A DNA stretch of 64,000 nt from Peribacillus huizhouensis (GTDB taxonomy: Bacteria > Bacillota > Bacilli > Bacillales > DSM-1321), in assembly GCF_014138605.1 (NCBI RefSeq), contig NZ_JACJHX010000015.1, forward strand, positions 1 through 64,000, read 5' to 3'. Under the pieces are notes generated by a model. The model ran no database searches, was not told the origin of the DNA, and worked only from the letters and a program-made list of their open reading frames with translations. Of this stretch, positions 1 to 7,666 are shown in pieces; position 1 is the first letter of the stretch; the number at the start of each line of letters is the position of its first letter. The position numbers and the translations under genes were made by a program.

Positions 1-365
1 GTCTTAAGTTTGATTCGCATGGGAATTTTACGTTCGGGTGTTTTCTTCCACTCATAGAAAGAGTCAGCAAGTATTAAACAACGTTTCTTTTTATAGGCAT
101 TCTTAAAACTTGGTTTCTCAGCGATTGTCTCAGCCCTAGCGTTGATCATTTTGTAACCAATCTTTTCATCTTTAGCCCAGAAAGGGATTAACCCCCAACG
201 AAGGTAGCCTAAACGATTCTTAGTTCCGTCATTGATAACTGACAAAACAGAGTGTGAAGGAGCTATATTATAACTGAATTGATACTCGTCATTAAATGGA
301 GCATTTATGCCAAAACGGTCTATTATTTCTTCTATGTCAGTGAACAAAGTGTATCGTCCACACAT
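1..365 (-). CDS. SOS response-associated peptidase (SRAP/YedK-HMCES family), 3' end outside window
   Basis: The reverse strand reads MCGRYTLF at the start, then NARAET and FYEWKK, the conserved blocks of the SRAP family. Known role of the family: the cysteine at position 2 forms a stable thiazolidine link with abasic sites in single-stranded DNA and shields them; Asn of NARAE and Glu of YEW line the same pocket. About 121 of the roughly 220 family residues are visible; the C-terminal part with the catalytic His lies beyond base 1. ATG is at 363-365. The gene is convergent to nothing in view and stands alone. All active-site residues that fall inside the window are intact. Confidence 0.93.
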   Translation of the reverse strand, partial: MCGRYTLFTDIEEIIDRFGINAPFNDEYQFSYNIAPSHSVLSVINDGTKNRLGYLRWGLIPFWAKDEKIGYKMINARAETIAEKPSFKNAYKKKRCLILADSFYEWKKTPERKIPMRIKLK

Positions 366-733
366 AGTATCACCTACTTGTTAGTTTAATTAGGTTGATT
401 CTAGCATATGATCCTTTTAGTGACAAATCAGCGTTCCAGAATTCCAATATTTCTATATGGTTGATTGGATAATTTGCATTTTATGTAAACATAATAGATC
501 AATCATTTGCCTCCCTGAATATAAATATATAAAGAAGTAGAGGACTTTTTTGCACTTATAACTCTCATAATCGCTATTATTGTCGGTGTTCATTTTCTTC
601 CCTTGGCCCATCTTTTCCAAGTAAGAATTGGTTAATAGCCAAAAATGTTAAGTATCATAACATAAGAAGTAGATCAAGTGTTAAGTACAAGTCTTACACA
701 AAGGATCTTAGGATACTTTCGAGGTGATCGTTA
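366..733. other. Intergenic, no gene seen
   Basis: AT-rich spacer between the outward-pointing SRAP gene and the next gene. It holds a ribosome binding site (gaggtgat, 721-728) for the following frame. I see no RNA gene or repeat. Confidence 0.6.
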
Positions 734-1315
734 GTGGATACGAATCTGTCGTCGAAACCATCGCAATCAAAATCGTCCTTTTGGGCGGGGATCGCTGTTT
801 TTGTATGGTCCATTGCTTATATGCTGCTACACCTATATTGGGCTATAGGCGGAAGAATGGGGCTGTTCCTACTAAAACCCAGTGTGGCTGCATCTTCCTA
901 GTTTCAACTAATTAATTGGGTTGCTACACCAATCTTTATTGCTGCAGGACTCGTAGGCCTTGGTTTCATTTATATAGGCAATAATAAAATTCTGCGCTCG
1001 TTGTTGCTTTCCATATCTATGTTAGGGTGTTCGATAGGCACTGCTCATGGCATTTTTGGCATTGTCTATCGTGGCTTGCAAATTGCAGGTGTGATTGGCT
1101 TGGAGAATGGGACATATCATATCCACGATGATATGTACGTAGTGTGGGATATGGTCATGTTCGAACAGTGGTTTTTGATTGAGGGCATTTTACTTGCTAT
1201 TGGAGGATGGTGTTTTTTGAAAGGAGCGCGGAGCAGGAAAATTTGGCTTGCGGTGTGTATATTTGGCACGCTTGTTGGGGTGGTCACAGCGATGCTGGGT
1301 GTGCGATTTGCCTAG
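734..1315 (+). pseudogene. DUF3995-like integral membrane protein, interrupted by one in-frame TAG
   Basis: A GTG at 734 follows gaggtgat with good spacing and opens a frame that continues to 1315 apart from a single TAG at 899-901. Reading through the stop gives about 193 residues with four or five hydrophobic segments. Before the stop the motif LHLYWAIGG is seen, which is typical of DUF3995 small membrane proteins; after it follow NWVATPIF, an IGTAHG segment and two more membrane spans. Since both sides stay in one frame and keep membrane-protein composition, the simplest reading is a recent nonsense mutation. The downstream half (from an internal TTG at 1001) could still be translated. Function unknown. 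A sequencing error at the stop cannot be excluded. Confidence 0.65.
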
Positions 1316-1703
1316 TTAATGTGTTAAAGAAACCAAGTGATGAGCTGCTGAGACTGTTATACTGAGGTAAATAAAGTACGAGGGACAATATATCGGTTGT
1401 TAAGTTTTATATTGTCTGAGGTTATTGGACATTCGGGCGCTAATCTTGTATAACATAGGTGGAAAATGATCATTTTTTTATAAAAATCTCATACTTATCT
1501 AAAAATAGTAACTCCATTTTGATCAATCTTTTTTCAAAATGGAGTTTTTGAAGTTGCTGTTAGATTAGGATTGAGGGATATTTTTCAATCAATATTTATT
1601 CCAAACTACAATAGAGGCTATAATAATTTTCTCGGTATTGTAAGCGAGAAATTAGGCTTTTTCTTCAAAATTCCAGTCAGTGGTCGGTGTATTCTATAAT
1701 AAA
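1316..1703. other. Intergenic with hairpins and a degenerate palindrome
   Basis: Contains a GACAATAT/ATATTGTC inverted repeat (about 1384-1416), a degenerate copy of the GGGCGC-type palindrome near 1432-1460, the type-1 hairpin at 1510-1546 and a related weaker hairpin around 1575-1602. No open frame worth calling. Confidence 0.5.
1510..1546 (+). terminator. Type-1 conserved-loop hairpin, copy A
   Basis: Perfect 13-bp stem AACTCCATTTTGA / TCAAAATGGAGTT around an 11-nt loop TCAATCTTTTT, followed by TTTTTG. It has the form of a Rho-independent terminator, downstream of the broken membrane gene. The same loop recurs at 5679, 6805, 8312 and 39568 in this window. Confidence 0.7.
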
Positions 1704-1985
1704 TTATAGTCTAACCTTAACCTCAGTACCGTCCTTAGCTTTGACATCTACTAGCACGAACCCCTTATAATTTTTCAGTTCCTTGACGATAGGCTTTAAC
1801 GTTTTTTTATCTATTAATGGAAAGGTAAAGTCCAGTTCTTTTCTTTTGAAGTGCTCTTTTGTCCATTTGTTTGCATTTTGCTGAAAAAATTTTGAAGACA
1901 AAATTGAAATAACAATGTTTAAAATAGCATATGGAATTGGGATGGTAAACCGAAGGTCTTTTGCTTTCACTTTTACATGCATCAT
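1704..1985 (-). CDS. Small hypothetical protein of the DUF2089/SHOCT-like operon
   Basis: Third gene of a minus-strand set. I start it at the ATG at 1983-1985, 11 nt after the upstream stop (1996-1998), rather than at longer in-frame starts that overlap the neighbour. The 93-residue product begins MMHVKVKAKDLRFTIPIPYA and contains one hydrophobic stretch (IPYAILNIVISILSS, about residues 16-30). Its basic C-terminal half ends VLVDVKAKDGTEVKVRL. That ending resembles the VDIKSANGDTVSVIID tail of the preceding protein, suggesting the two are related by duplication of a small membrane-facing domain. No ribosome binding site is obvious, so translation is probably coupled. Function unknown. Confidence 0.6.
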   Translation of the reverse strand: MMHVKVKAKDLRFTIPIPYAILNIVISILSSKFFQQNANKWTKEHFKRKELDFTFPLIDKKTLKPIVKELKNYKGFVLVDVKAKDGTEVKVRL

Positions 1986-1995
1986 AAGCAAATCA

Positions 1996-2385
1996 CTAAT
2001 CAATAATGACCGAAACGGTATCCCCGTTTGCCGATTTAATATCAACAATTTGGCCATCTAATTCGTTTTCGATTGCTTCAATAATAAGGCTTATGTCTAT
2101 ATCTTTAACGTATTTTTCCGATTGAGGAATACTCGCTGCGATGCTGTGTCCAGCCATTAATACTACCTTGACAAGTTTTATAGGCAAATTGACCGTGACG
2201 TTATCATTTTCGGCCGATACAACACGAATTTTTAATGTTTTATCTAAATATTTAGTCGGCTTTTCAAAAAGCTTATTACCTGTTTTTTCTTTCTCTTTTA
2301 ATACTTGAATCAGTTCTGTACCCTTATCTGCTTCAATCTTCCCTTCTTTAACCATTGTTAGCACTCTTGTAATTTCCTCTTTCAT
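1996..2385 (-). CDS. SHOCT-like domain protein
   Basis: 129 residues starting MKEEITRVLTMVKEGKIEADKGTELIQVLKEK: a SHOCT-like N-terminal helix pair (about residues 1-32) as found in many small Firmicute regulatory or envelope proteins. The rest is a beta-rich segment (IRVVSAENDNVTVNLPIKLV, then VDIKSANGDTVSVIID) with one moderately hydrophobic stretch near residues 65-85. It starts 13 nt after the stop of the DUF2089 gene, so the two form one operon with the next small gene. Such DUF2089 + SHOCT-like pairs are common in Bacilli and are thought to be a regulator with its partner. The molecular role is unknown. Ribosome binding site gggaggaatt lies directly upstream on the reverse strand. Confidence 0.75.
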   Translation of the reverse strand: MKEEITRVLTMVKEGKIEADKGTELIQVLKEKEKTGNKLFEKPTKYLDKTLKIRVVSAENDNVTVNLPIKLVKVVLMAGHSIAASIPQSEKYVKDIDISLIIEAIENELDGQIVDIKSANGDTVSVIID

Positions 2386-2398
2386 GATAAATTCCTCC

Positions 2399-2764
2399 CT
2401 AATCCTCTTTTAAGAGCTTAATGGCTTCTTCATATGTGATTTCGCCATTTTCCAACATGGTGACAACCTTTTTCTCGTCTACCTCATTTTTCTTCTTCTG
2501 CACATATCCAAGGGATGAAATGATGTCTGTTAGCTTGCCTCGGACCGTTGGATACGAAATTCCCAGTTCCTTTTCAACTTCTTTGATATTCCCTCTGCAT
2601 GTTAAAAATACTTCCACAAAATGAAGCTGATCCTTTGATAAGGATGCCAGCTTAGATAATTCAAACTCATTTTCAATCGTAGTGTGACAATGAGAGCACT
2701 GTAACTTTGTAATTTTCAATGTTTTACTGCAGACAGGACAATTTGTAATTACTTTATAAGCCAT
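2399..2764 (-). CDS. DUF2089 family zinc-ribbon/HTH regulator
   Basis: 121 residues. Cys pairs CPVC (residues 9-12) and CSHC (23-26) form a zinc ribbon. A helix-turn-helix-like central part follows (LSKDQLHFVEVFLTCRGNIKEVEKELGISYPTVRGKLTDIISSLG, about 40-85), then a short C-terminal helix pair ending YEEAIKLLKED. This is the layout of DUF2089 proteins, which resemble one-component DNA-binding regulators. It is the promoter-proximal gene of the three-gene minus-strand operon, so it probably controls its own operon. Ribosome binding site aaggaag precedes the ATG. DNA binding is inferred from the fold, not shown. Confidence 0.85.
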   Translation of the reverse strand: MAYKVITNCPVCSKTLKITKLQCSHCHTTIENEFELSKLASLSKDQLHFVEVFLTCRGNIKEVEKELGISYPTVRGKLTDIISSLGYVQKKKNEVDEKKVVTMLENGEITYEEAIKLLKED

Positions 2765-3354
2765 AATGAAATTCCTTCCTTTTAGTTGATTCGATTATAT
2801 AACAAGAAATCAAAAATATAAATAATTAAATTTAAGTTTTTTAAATAATAAAATCAATAATGTTAATTTATTATTCAATATCATTAATAATCCGTTTACA
2901 TTATTCATTCAAGTATTATATTTACCATAATGGTTGATATTGTAGATATTAGACTTGGCGAAAATACCCAATTATATAATGAGCACGATTACTAGACTTT
3001 GGGATGCTGACTAATAATCCATGGATATTTGATATTAATATTCCAACTGATGATGATTCAGCAGTCGTTAGCACTGATGTATTATTTAATGATTTAGAAC
3101 TTGAAAATTATTAAGCTTAAGGGTTGAATAATCTCCGATTATGCAGTGATATGAAGACTTGGTCTATATTTTAGTTATTCCAGCATAGGGTGCCTTTTTA
3201 GAATAAGGAAGGCATTTTTGTTTTAAATAAAATCATGTGGAGACAAAGGATTTTACGCAGAATTTGTCGAAGTATGTCTTTAACATTTTGTATTAAACCA
3301 ATAAAATATATTTATTGTTCTCTTGTATGTTGATATGAAGGAGGGGGAGACAAA
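2765..3354. other. Intergenic with a frameshifted gene remnant (about 2930-3114)
   Basis: Very AT-rich up to 2930 (operon promoter region on the minus strand). From 2930 an ATG opens MVDIVDIRLGENTQLYNEHDY and stops. A second frame from 3004 gives 36 residues (MLTNNPWIFDINIPTDDDSA... ending LELENY, stop 3112-3114). The composition looks like one small acidic protein broken by a frameshift, but I do not recognise it. No ribosome binding site is visible for either piece. Confidence 0.35.
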
Positions 3355-3465
3355 GTGTATAGGTTGAATAGTATTGTGTTAATAGTATTATTTACGATTG
3401 TCGCAGGGTGCAGTAAAGTTGAAGAAGAAAATCGTATAGATACTATTCAAGAGACTAGAATATGA
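3355..3465 (+). CDS. Short lipoprotein, probably a truncated remnant
   Basis: GTG at 3355 is preceded by a strong ribosome binding site (gaaggaggggg). The 36-residue product has a lipoprotein signal peptide, a hydrophobic core ending in the lipobox VAGC (Cys19), followed by SKVEEENRIDTIQETRI and a TGA. The mature part is only 18 residues, and coding-like sequence seems to go on in another frame afterwards, so a frameshifted longer lipoprotein is likely. It would be exported and lipid-anchored if expressed. Confidence 0.45.
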   Translation: MYRLNSIVLIVLFTIVAGCSKVEEENRIDTIQETRI

Positions 3466-3576
3466 TTTCTTTTCTTCAAGATAACGGAGCAGATATGTCT
3501 GCTCACGTAAACGTAGAACTTTTAGAATAGATATTGTTTGTTTTGAAACAACAAGTGATAAATATATACCGGTATC

Positions 3577-3643
3577 TTTAACAATAGGGCGCGTTTATTT
3601 AGGAACGCATCTTTTTTATTTAATAGGCCATTTAATGGAGGAA
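3577..3643. repeat. Cassette-type palindromes (GGGCGC core), two adjacent degenerate copies
   Basis: TTTAACAATAGGGCGCGTTT (3577-3596) followed by ATTTAGGAAC, and a second element TTTAATAGGCCATTTAATGG at about 3618-3637. Both match the palindrome that follows small genes throughout 30.9-42.0 kb. The rest of 3466-3764 holds only a small GAGCAGA/TCTGCTC hairpin (3487-3504). Confidence 0.5.
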
Positions 3644-3764
3644 GGACCTCAAGAAAAATAGTACTTATGGTATTGTTAGTGTGCTGTTTGTGAAAGATTG
3701 TATTTAAACTATAAGTGCATTAAGTTTAGGAAGGGATTTTTATAAAAATATAGAAATTATTAGA

Positions 3765-4334
3765 GTGACAAAATTTTCAAAGATTACAGAAGGGAAAGTG
3801 ATTAACATAAAAAAGGTTATCTGCATTTTGGGGATATTATTTCTTTTGGCACTAGTAGGCTGTTCTTCTAAAAATAATGCTGGTCAGGATAAACCAAAAG
3901 AATCTATTAATAATCAACATAAGGTGGAGGAAACCACAAAAGAAAGTGGTAAAGATATTGTCAGGGATGAACGTTATTGGAAAGAAAGCGAACACTTTAA
4001 AATTGATAATAACACACTAATTGGAACACCCAATCTCTTAGGGGTTACATTTGATGAAAATGATAAATTTTATGTAAATAAACCTCAAAAACATATTTGG
4101 TATTTTTGGGGAACTGGTGAACAATTGAATGGTAAACTAACGGTAAAAGCAATTCACCAAGACACTTCTGAACAAATTGAGTTAGTAAAAGATGCTCCTA
4201 TGGGTGGTTCGCTTAATGGAGCTAATGGCCACGCCCCAACAACTATGAAATTTAATAAAAGTGGGAAGTGGGCTTTAGATACCTATATAGGTGATAAATT
4301 ATTTGGTAGTGTTACCATTATGGTTGAGGATTAA
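3765..4334 (+). CDS. DUF4871-like lipoprotein
   Basis: Up to 189 residues. A lipoprotein signal peptide ends in the lipobox LVGC (Cys33 in the long form). A polar linker rich in Lys/Glu/Asn (to about residue 70) leads to a globular domain with FYVNKPQKHIWYFWGTGEQLNGKLTVKA, which resembles DUF4871 proteins of Bacillus. The start is uncertain: GTG 3765 has no close ribosome binding site, and GTG 3798 (VINIKKVICILG) would give a more usual signal-peptide length but has aagggaaa too close. The protein would be anchored on the outer face of the membrane. No enzymatic motif is visible. The gene stands alone between palindromic repeats, as the small genes further on do. Confidence 0.7.
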   Translation: MTKFSKITEGKVINIKKVICILGILFLLALVGCSSKNNAGQDKPKESINNQHKVEETTKESGKDIVRDERYWKESEHFKIDNNTLIGTPNLLGVTFDENDKFYVNKPQKHIWYFWGTGEQLNGKLTVKAIHQDTSEQIELVKDAPMGGSLNGANGHAPTTMKFNKSGKWALDTYIGDKLFGSVTIMVED

Positions 4335-4410
4335 ATAGAAACTAGTCACTTGCCATAGTTAAAATTACTATCGCTGTTTTTAAAATTTTCTTATTAGGAA
4401 TAGTCGTTAC

Positions 4411-4572
4411 TCCATAATCAGGCGCTTTTCTGTAATAAGGAACAGCGCTATTTCCATTTAGGGCCATATAATTGAATAAAACCTTTAAGGAAAACTGGAT
4501 ATCTATGTTGAAATATTGTTGAGTTTGTAAAGAATTACACTTAAGCTAACGAGCAGTATAGTTGAATTAACA
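4411..4572. repeat. Three cassette-type palindromes upstream of a GNAT gene
   Basis: Elements at about 4411-4449 (ATAATCAGGCGCTTTTCTGT then AATAAGG), 4457-4483 (TTTAGGGCCATATAATTGAA) and 4530-4572 (CTTAAGCTAACGAGCAGTAT then AGTTGAATTAAC). They fill the 380-bp gap 4335-4714 together with AT-rich sequence. Confidence 0.5.
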
Positions 4573-4714
4573 TTTTATTAATAAGTAGTTATAGCATCTT
4601 TGTTAAATTTACGAGTGCGAAAAAATTTTTTGTTGGTTCTAGAAAGAAAAATACTATATCATAACACTAGTTCTGTTTGAGATTTATATACAAACAAAAA
4701 GGCAGGTAAGTGTT

Positions 4715-5191
4715 ATGGAGATAAAGACTGAACGATGTACTGTACGTCGATTTGAAGAGAAAGATCTTGACGATTTTATGCAATATAGAAATGATGAAAA
4801 CTGGATGCGATATCAGGGTTTCAAAGGATTGACAAAGCAAATGTATGCTAAAGAATTACTTAGCGAACCTTCTTTTTTAAAGGGGGTACAGCTTGCCATA
4901 ATCAACAATACAACTAATCGATTGATTGGTGATGTTTATTTAAAAAGGGAAAATTACACTTTTTGGATTGGATACACTATAAGTCCTTTTCACGCCAAGC
5001 AAGGCTATGCATATGAAGTACTTGTTAAAATTATCGCTTGGCTCAAGCAAAAAGGCTGTATCAATATAAATGCAGGTGTTTCATCTGAAAATCTTGCTTC
5101 AATCAACTTACTTAAAAAGCTTAAATTTACTTATCTTTCCACAGATGATAACGGTGAACTTATATATTCATTGGATTTGCAAAAGATATGA
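4715..5191 (+). CDS. GNAT family N-acetyltransferase (RimJ/RimL-like)
   Basis: 158 residues beginning MEIKTERCTVRRFEEKDLDDFMQYR, the usual N-terminus of RimJ/RimL-like GNATs. Acetyl-CoA motif A is represented by ISPFHAKQGYAYEVLVKIIAWL (about residues 88-110, Q/G-x-G-Y/x-A form), and motif B by NINAGVSSENLASINLLKKLKF. Family role: transfer of acetyl from acetyl-CoA to an amine on a protein, small molecule or drug; the acceptor cannot be told from sequence. Ribosome binding site ggcaggtaag lies about 6 nt before the ATG. A stand-alone gene bounded on both sides by cassette-type palindromes. Confidence 0.88.
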   Translation: MEIKTERCTVRRFEEKDLDDFMQYRNDENWMRYQGFKGLTKQMYAKELLSEPSFLKGVQLAIINNTTNRLIGDVYLKRENYTFWIGYTISPFHAKQGYAYEVLVKIIAWLKQKGCININAGVSSENLASINLLKKLKFTYLSTDDNGELIYSLDLQKI

Positions 5192-5262
5192 ACTTTTCTC
5201 AATGACCAATTCGCTTAAAAGAAAATAATAATATGTTTAAAAGGATTAATCTTATGATGTAA

Positions 5263-5304
5263 TTCACTTAAACTATCGGGTGCTTTTCTTAAATAAGCAA
5301 CAAC
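5263..5304. repeat. Cassette-type palindrome
   Basis: TTAAACTATCGGGTGCTTTT followed by CTTAAATAAGCAAC, 72 bp after the GNAT stop. Its right edge is exactly where the IS110 fragment begins. Confidence 0.55.
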
Positions 5305-5540
5305 CTTTTGCGACATCCAGACTAACTACTTGATTCCTGTATTATCTCCTCCTGATGTAATGGATTGACCGGTAACCTCTATCTACCTTGTCATTCATAT
5401 CTTCGCTTGTTATACGGGATCACTATGTCCCAACCAGCCTAATCATGTGTTAACAAGTAGAGGGCGAACAGTTTAATGGTCGGGATCAAGCCCCACGGGC
5501 GCGTACATTCTACCCCGGCTACGGTTATCATATATCGATA
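5303..5540 (-). mobile_element. IS110-family element remnant: non-coding left end plus first codons of the transposase
   Basis: Read on the minus strand, 5540 to 5340 is a GC-richer, structured non-coding stretch ending in a strong ribosome binding site (aggaggagataatac). Next come codons for NQVVSLDVAKG (5335 down to 5303), the start of the RuvC-like DEDD transposase of IS110 elements. The initiating ATG is changed to AGG (5336-5338) and the frame is cut off 11 codons in, where a cassette-type palindrome begins. In IS110 elements the non-coding end is known to encode the bridge RNA that pairs with donor and target. Here that region is retained although the protein is gone. Family call rests on the short peptide, so is moderate. 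Confidence 0.6.
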
Positions 5541-6082
5541 TAAAAAAAGGTCAACCAGAAATATTTTCTGACTGACCTTATAATACGAAAGGGCGCTTTA
5601 TTGGAGGAAAAATCACAAAAATGAACCAGCTTTTTTTTAATGAGTGATTCAATTGAATATATTAAGAGTGTGTTTTGATCAATCTTTTTTCAAAACATGC
5701 TCTTTTTTTTTGTTCGTTTATTAAGGTTATTAGTGTCAATTGATGCAATCGGAAGAAAAAGGTTGTAAAGATTACCTATCGATTAAACAGCTATAGCACC
5801 CTGAGTAATAACTTGAAAGTTCTTTTACCTAGTTGTCCAATTTCAATGAACCTAGTAAGTTGGAATTTAATAAACAGACTACATAAGACTTTAATCGACA
5901 GCGTTTTCATTTATTATATTTTATACTAGTAATTCGATATATAGATAGATACAAAAAAATAAAATCGATTAATACAGCATTACTTTTATAAACAAATTCC
6001 TAGATAAATTTTTCTTATAGGAAAAACAATATATCAATTTATTAAGTAATAGATTTCAGTAGAGTTTGGCGGAGGGATATGT
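5541..6082. other. Intergenic: hairpins and sigH upstream region
   Basis: Contains an AAGGTCA/TGACCTT hairpin with inner CAGAAA/TTTCTG pairing (5544-5582, T-run on the minus strand), a cassette-type element ACGAAAGGGCGCTTTATTGG at 5584-5603, the type-1 hairpin B at 5665-5703, then about 370 bp of very AT-rich leader before the sigma factor gene without a clear -35/-10 pair. Confidence 0.5.
5665..5703 (+). terminator. Type-1 conserved-loop hairpin, copy B
   Basis: Stem AGAGTGTGTTTTGA / TCAAAACATGCTCT pairs completely as RNA (two G-U pairs) around loop TCAATCTTTTT, then ten T. No intact gene lies just upstream, so it is a terminator in form but not obviously in position. Confidence 0.6.
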
Positions 6083-6733
6083 GTGAATGTAAATTTCAAG
6101 GTAAATCAAAGTGTTGGAAATTATGCTAATTTAGAAGATAAGGTATTGGTAAAGATGGCGCATAGTGGCGATAGCGAATCACTGGCATTTTTAATTAATA
6201 AATACCAGAACTTCGTTCAGATGAAAACACGTCCATACTTTTTAGTCGGTGCAGATAAAGAGGATCTAGTTCAAGAGGGAATGATTGGTTTATATAAAGC
6301 TATTCGTGACTTTAAGGAAGACATGAATACCTCGTTTAAATCTTTTGCTGATCTTTGTATCACAAGACAAATATTAACAGCGATCAAAGTGGCTAATCGT
6401 CAAAAGCATGGTCCTCTAAATGCTTATATATCTCTGGACAAGCCACTTTACGATAATGAATCAAACTATACGCTAAAGGATATGATTTCTGAACAAGAAA
6501 TAACGAATCCGGAAGTTTTAATCATAAACCAAGAAAACTTTGATGATATAAATAAAAAAATATCAAAATTGCTTAGTGAATTGGAAAGAAGGGTGATGGA
6601 CCTTTATATTAAAGGACATTCATATGTGGAAATTTCTGAAGAATTGAACACGCATGTAAAGTCGATTGATAATGCTCTACAGCGAGTCAAAAGAAAACTT
6701 GAACAGATACTGAGGGAAAAAATCGCAATCTAA
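6083..6733 (+). CDS. RNA polymerase sigma-H-like factor (second-site paralogue)
   Basis: 216 residues, the length of Bacillus SigH/Spo0H, and alignable to it throughout. Region 2 shows YFLVGADKEDLVQEGMIGLY and AIRDFKEDMNTSFKSFADLC; region 4 ends YVEISEELNTHVKSIDNALQ then RVKRKLEQ. In Bacillus, SigH directs transition-phase, competence and early sporulation genes. GTG at 6083 follows ggcggagggatat. The usual sigH neighbours (rpmG, secE, nusG upstream) are absent: the gene stands alone between repeats, so this is probably an extra copy or a relocated gene. Differences from the typical protein are concentrated in the N-terminus and the linker (SEQEITNPEV), while the -10 and -35 recognition parts look intact. 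Confidence 0.88.
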   Translation: MNVNFKVNQSVGNYANLEDKVLVKMAHSGDSESLAFLINKYQNFVQMKTRPYFLVGADKEDLVQEGMIGLYKAIRDFKEDMNTSFKSFADLCITRQILTAIKVANRQKHGPLNAYISLDKPLYDNESNYTLKDMISEQEITNPEVLIINQENFDDINKKISKLLSELERRVMDLYIKGHSYVEISEELNTHVKSIDNALQRVKRKLEQILREKIAI

Positions 6734-6787
6734 AAAACTTCTTGGGATAATTCTTTTTATGAAAATATACATCCTCCTTAATTTAAA

Positions 6788-6832
6788 GAAACCCTACATT
6801 TTGATCAATCTTAGTTCAGAATGGTTTCTTTG
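6788..6832 (+). terminator. Type-1 conserved-loop hairpin, copy C (sigma gene terminator)
   Basis: AAAGAAACC...ATTTTGA / TCAGAATGGTTTCTTT with a short bulge, loop TCAATCTTAGT, 55 bp after the sigma factor stop and followed by T-rich sequence. Confidence 0.6.
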
Positions 6833-6880
6833 TTTATAATAAAATTTGATTTAAGAATGGGAATAGTATCAGAGCATTCC

Positions 6881-7198
6881 CGATCAGAATCAGGGTATAG
6901 AATGTACCCATCGAAAACAGTTGATCGAATTCGGTTTATTAAACGAATGCAAGAATTAGGATTCTCTTTACCTTAAATTCATAAATTACTTGGGGTAGTT
7001 GATAAAGATGATGAGCGATGTCTGCATATGTATGATTTTGTCATTCAGAAAATAGATGAAGTACAAAAGAAGATTAAAGACTTAAAAAGAATAGAACATA
7101 TGCTTACTAATTTGAAAGAATGTTGCCCTGATGAAAAATCTTTATATGAATGTCCTATTATTGAAATCTTAATGAATAAGAAAAAGGTGGGAGAATGA
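6881..7198 (+). pseudogene. merR: MerR (mercury-responsive regulator) remnant
   Basis: The frame lacks the first helix-turn-helix residues and starts inside the motif SGYRMYPSKTVDRIRFIKRM. It hits an in-frame TAA at 6974-6976, then continues in the same frame to a TGA at 7196-7198. The C-terminal half has the three conserved mercury-ligand cysteines of MerR (RCLHMYDF, LKECCPDEK, LYECPIIE). So this was a true Hg(II) sensor rather than a general MerR-family protein. Its stop overlaps the ATG of the next gene by ATGA, the arrangement of an operon. The truncation and nonsense codon make it non-functional as a repressor/activator. Confidence 0.85.
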
Positions 7199-7656
7199 TG
7201 GAAAATTGTTGTAGTAACGTAAATAAAATAAGAACTGAAAGTGATGGTATCTGCCCATTATGTAAAAATAATGGTAAAAAGGTACTGTTAATTACACTAA
7301 AATCATTACTTAAACCATCCGCATTAGAGTCATTAAATGCAAAAGAAAGTCACTATTTTTGCTCAACTAAAAAATGTAACGTAGTCTATTTTGATACGAA
7401 TAATAACATGTATCTTATATCTGATATACAGGTAGCTGTTTATCAAAAAGATGATTCGTCTCTTACACCGATTTGTTATTGTTTTGACTGGACAAAAGAG
7501 AGAATAATGGAATATGTTGAAAAAGGTATTATTCCTAATCCGGTAGAACATATTCGAGAGAACATAAAGGAAAACCGATGTGGTTGTGAAGTGAATAACC
7601 CTCAAGGTAGTTGCTGCCTAGGAAACGTTACAAAGTTTATTAATCAATTAACATAG
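7195..7656 (+). CDS. CopZ-like iron-sulfur/zinc-binding metallochaperone of the mer operon
   Basis: 153 residues rich in cysteine: CC (5-6), CPLC, YFCSTKKCNVVYF, ICYCFDWTKE, and CGC ... GSCC near the end. This matches the N-terminal zinc-ribbon plus [2Fe-2S] region of CopZ-like proteins that are annotated in Bacillus mer operons beside merR. Proposed role: a cytosolic metal carrier or reductant; this is inference from family and location. ATG overlaps the merR stop (ATGA), with aaggtggga upstream. No merA, merT or merP follows; a NUDIX gene comes instead, so the operon has been cut down and this gene is probably an orphan. Confidence 0.8.
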   Translation: MMENCCSNVNKIRTESDGICPLCKNNGKKVLLITLKSLLKPSALESLNAKESHYFCSTKKCNVVYFDTNNNMYLISDIQVAVYQKDDSSLTPICYCFDWTKERIMEYVEKGIIPNPVEHIRENIKENRCGCEVNNPQGSCCLGNVTKFINQLT

Positions 7657-7666
7657 GGAGGATTTT

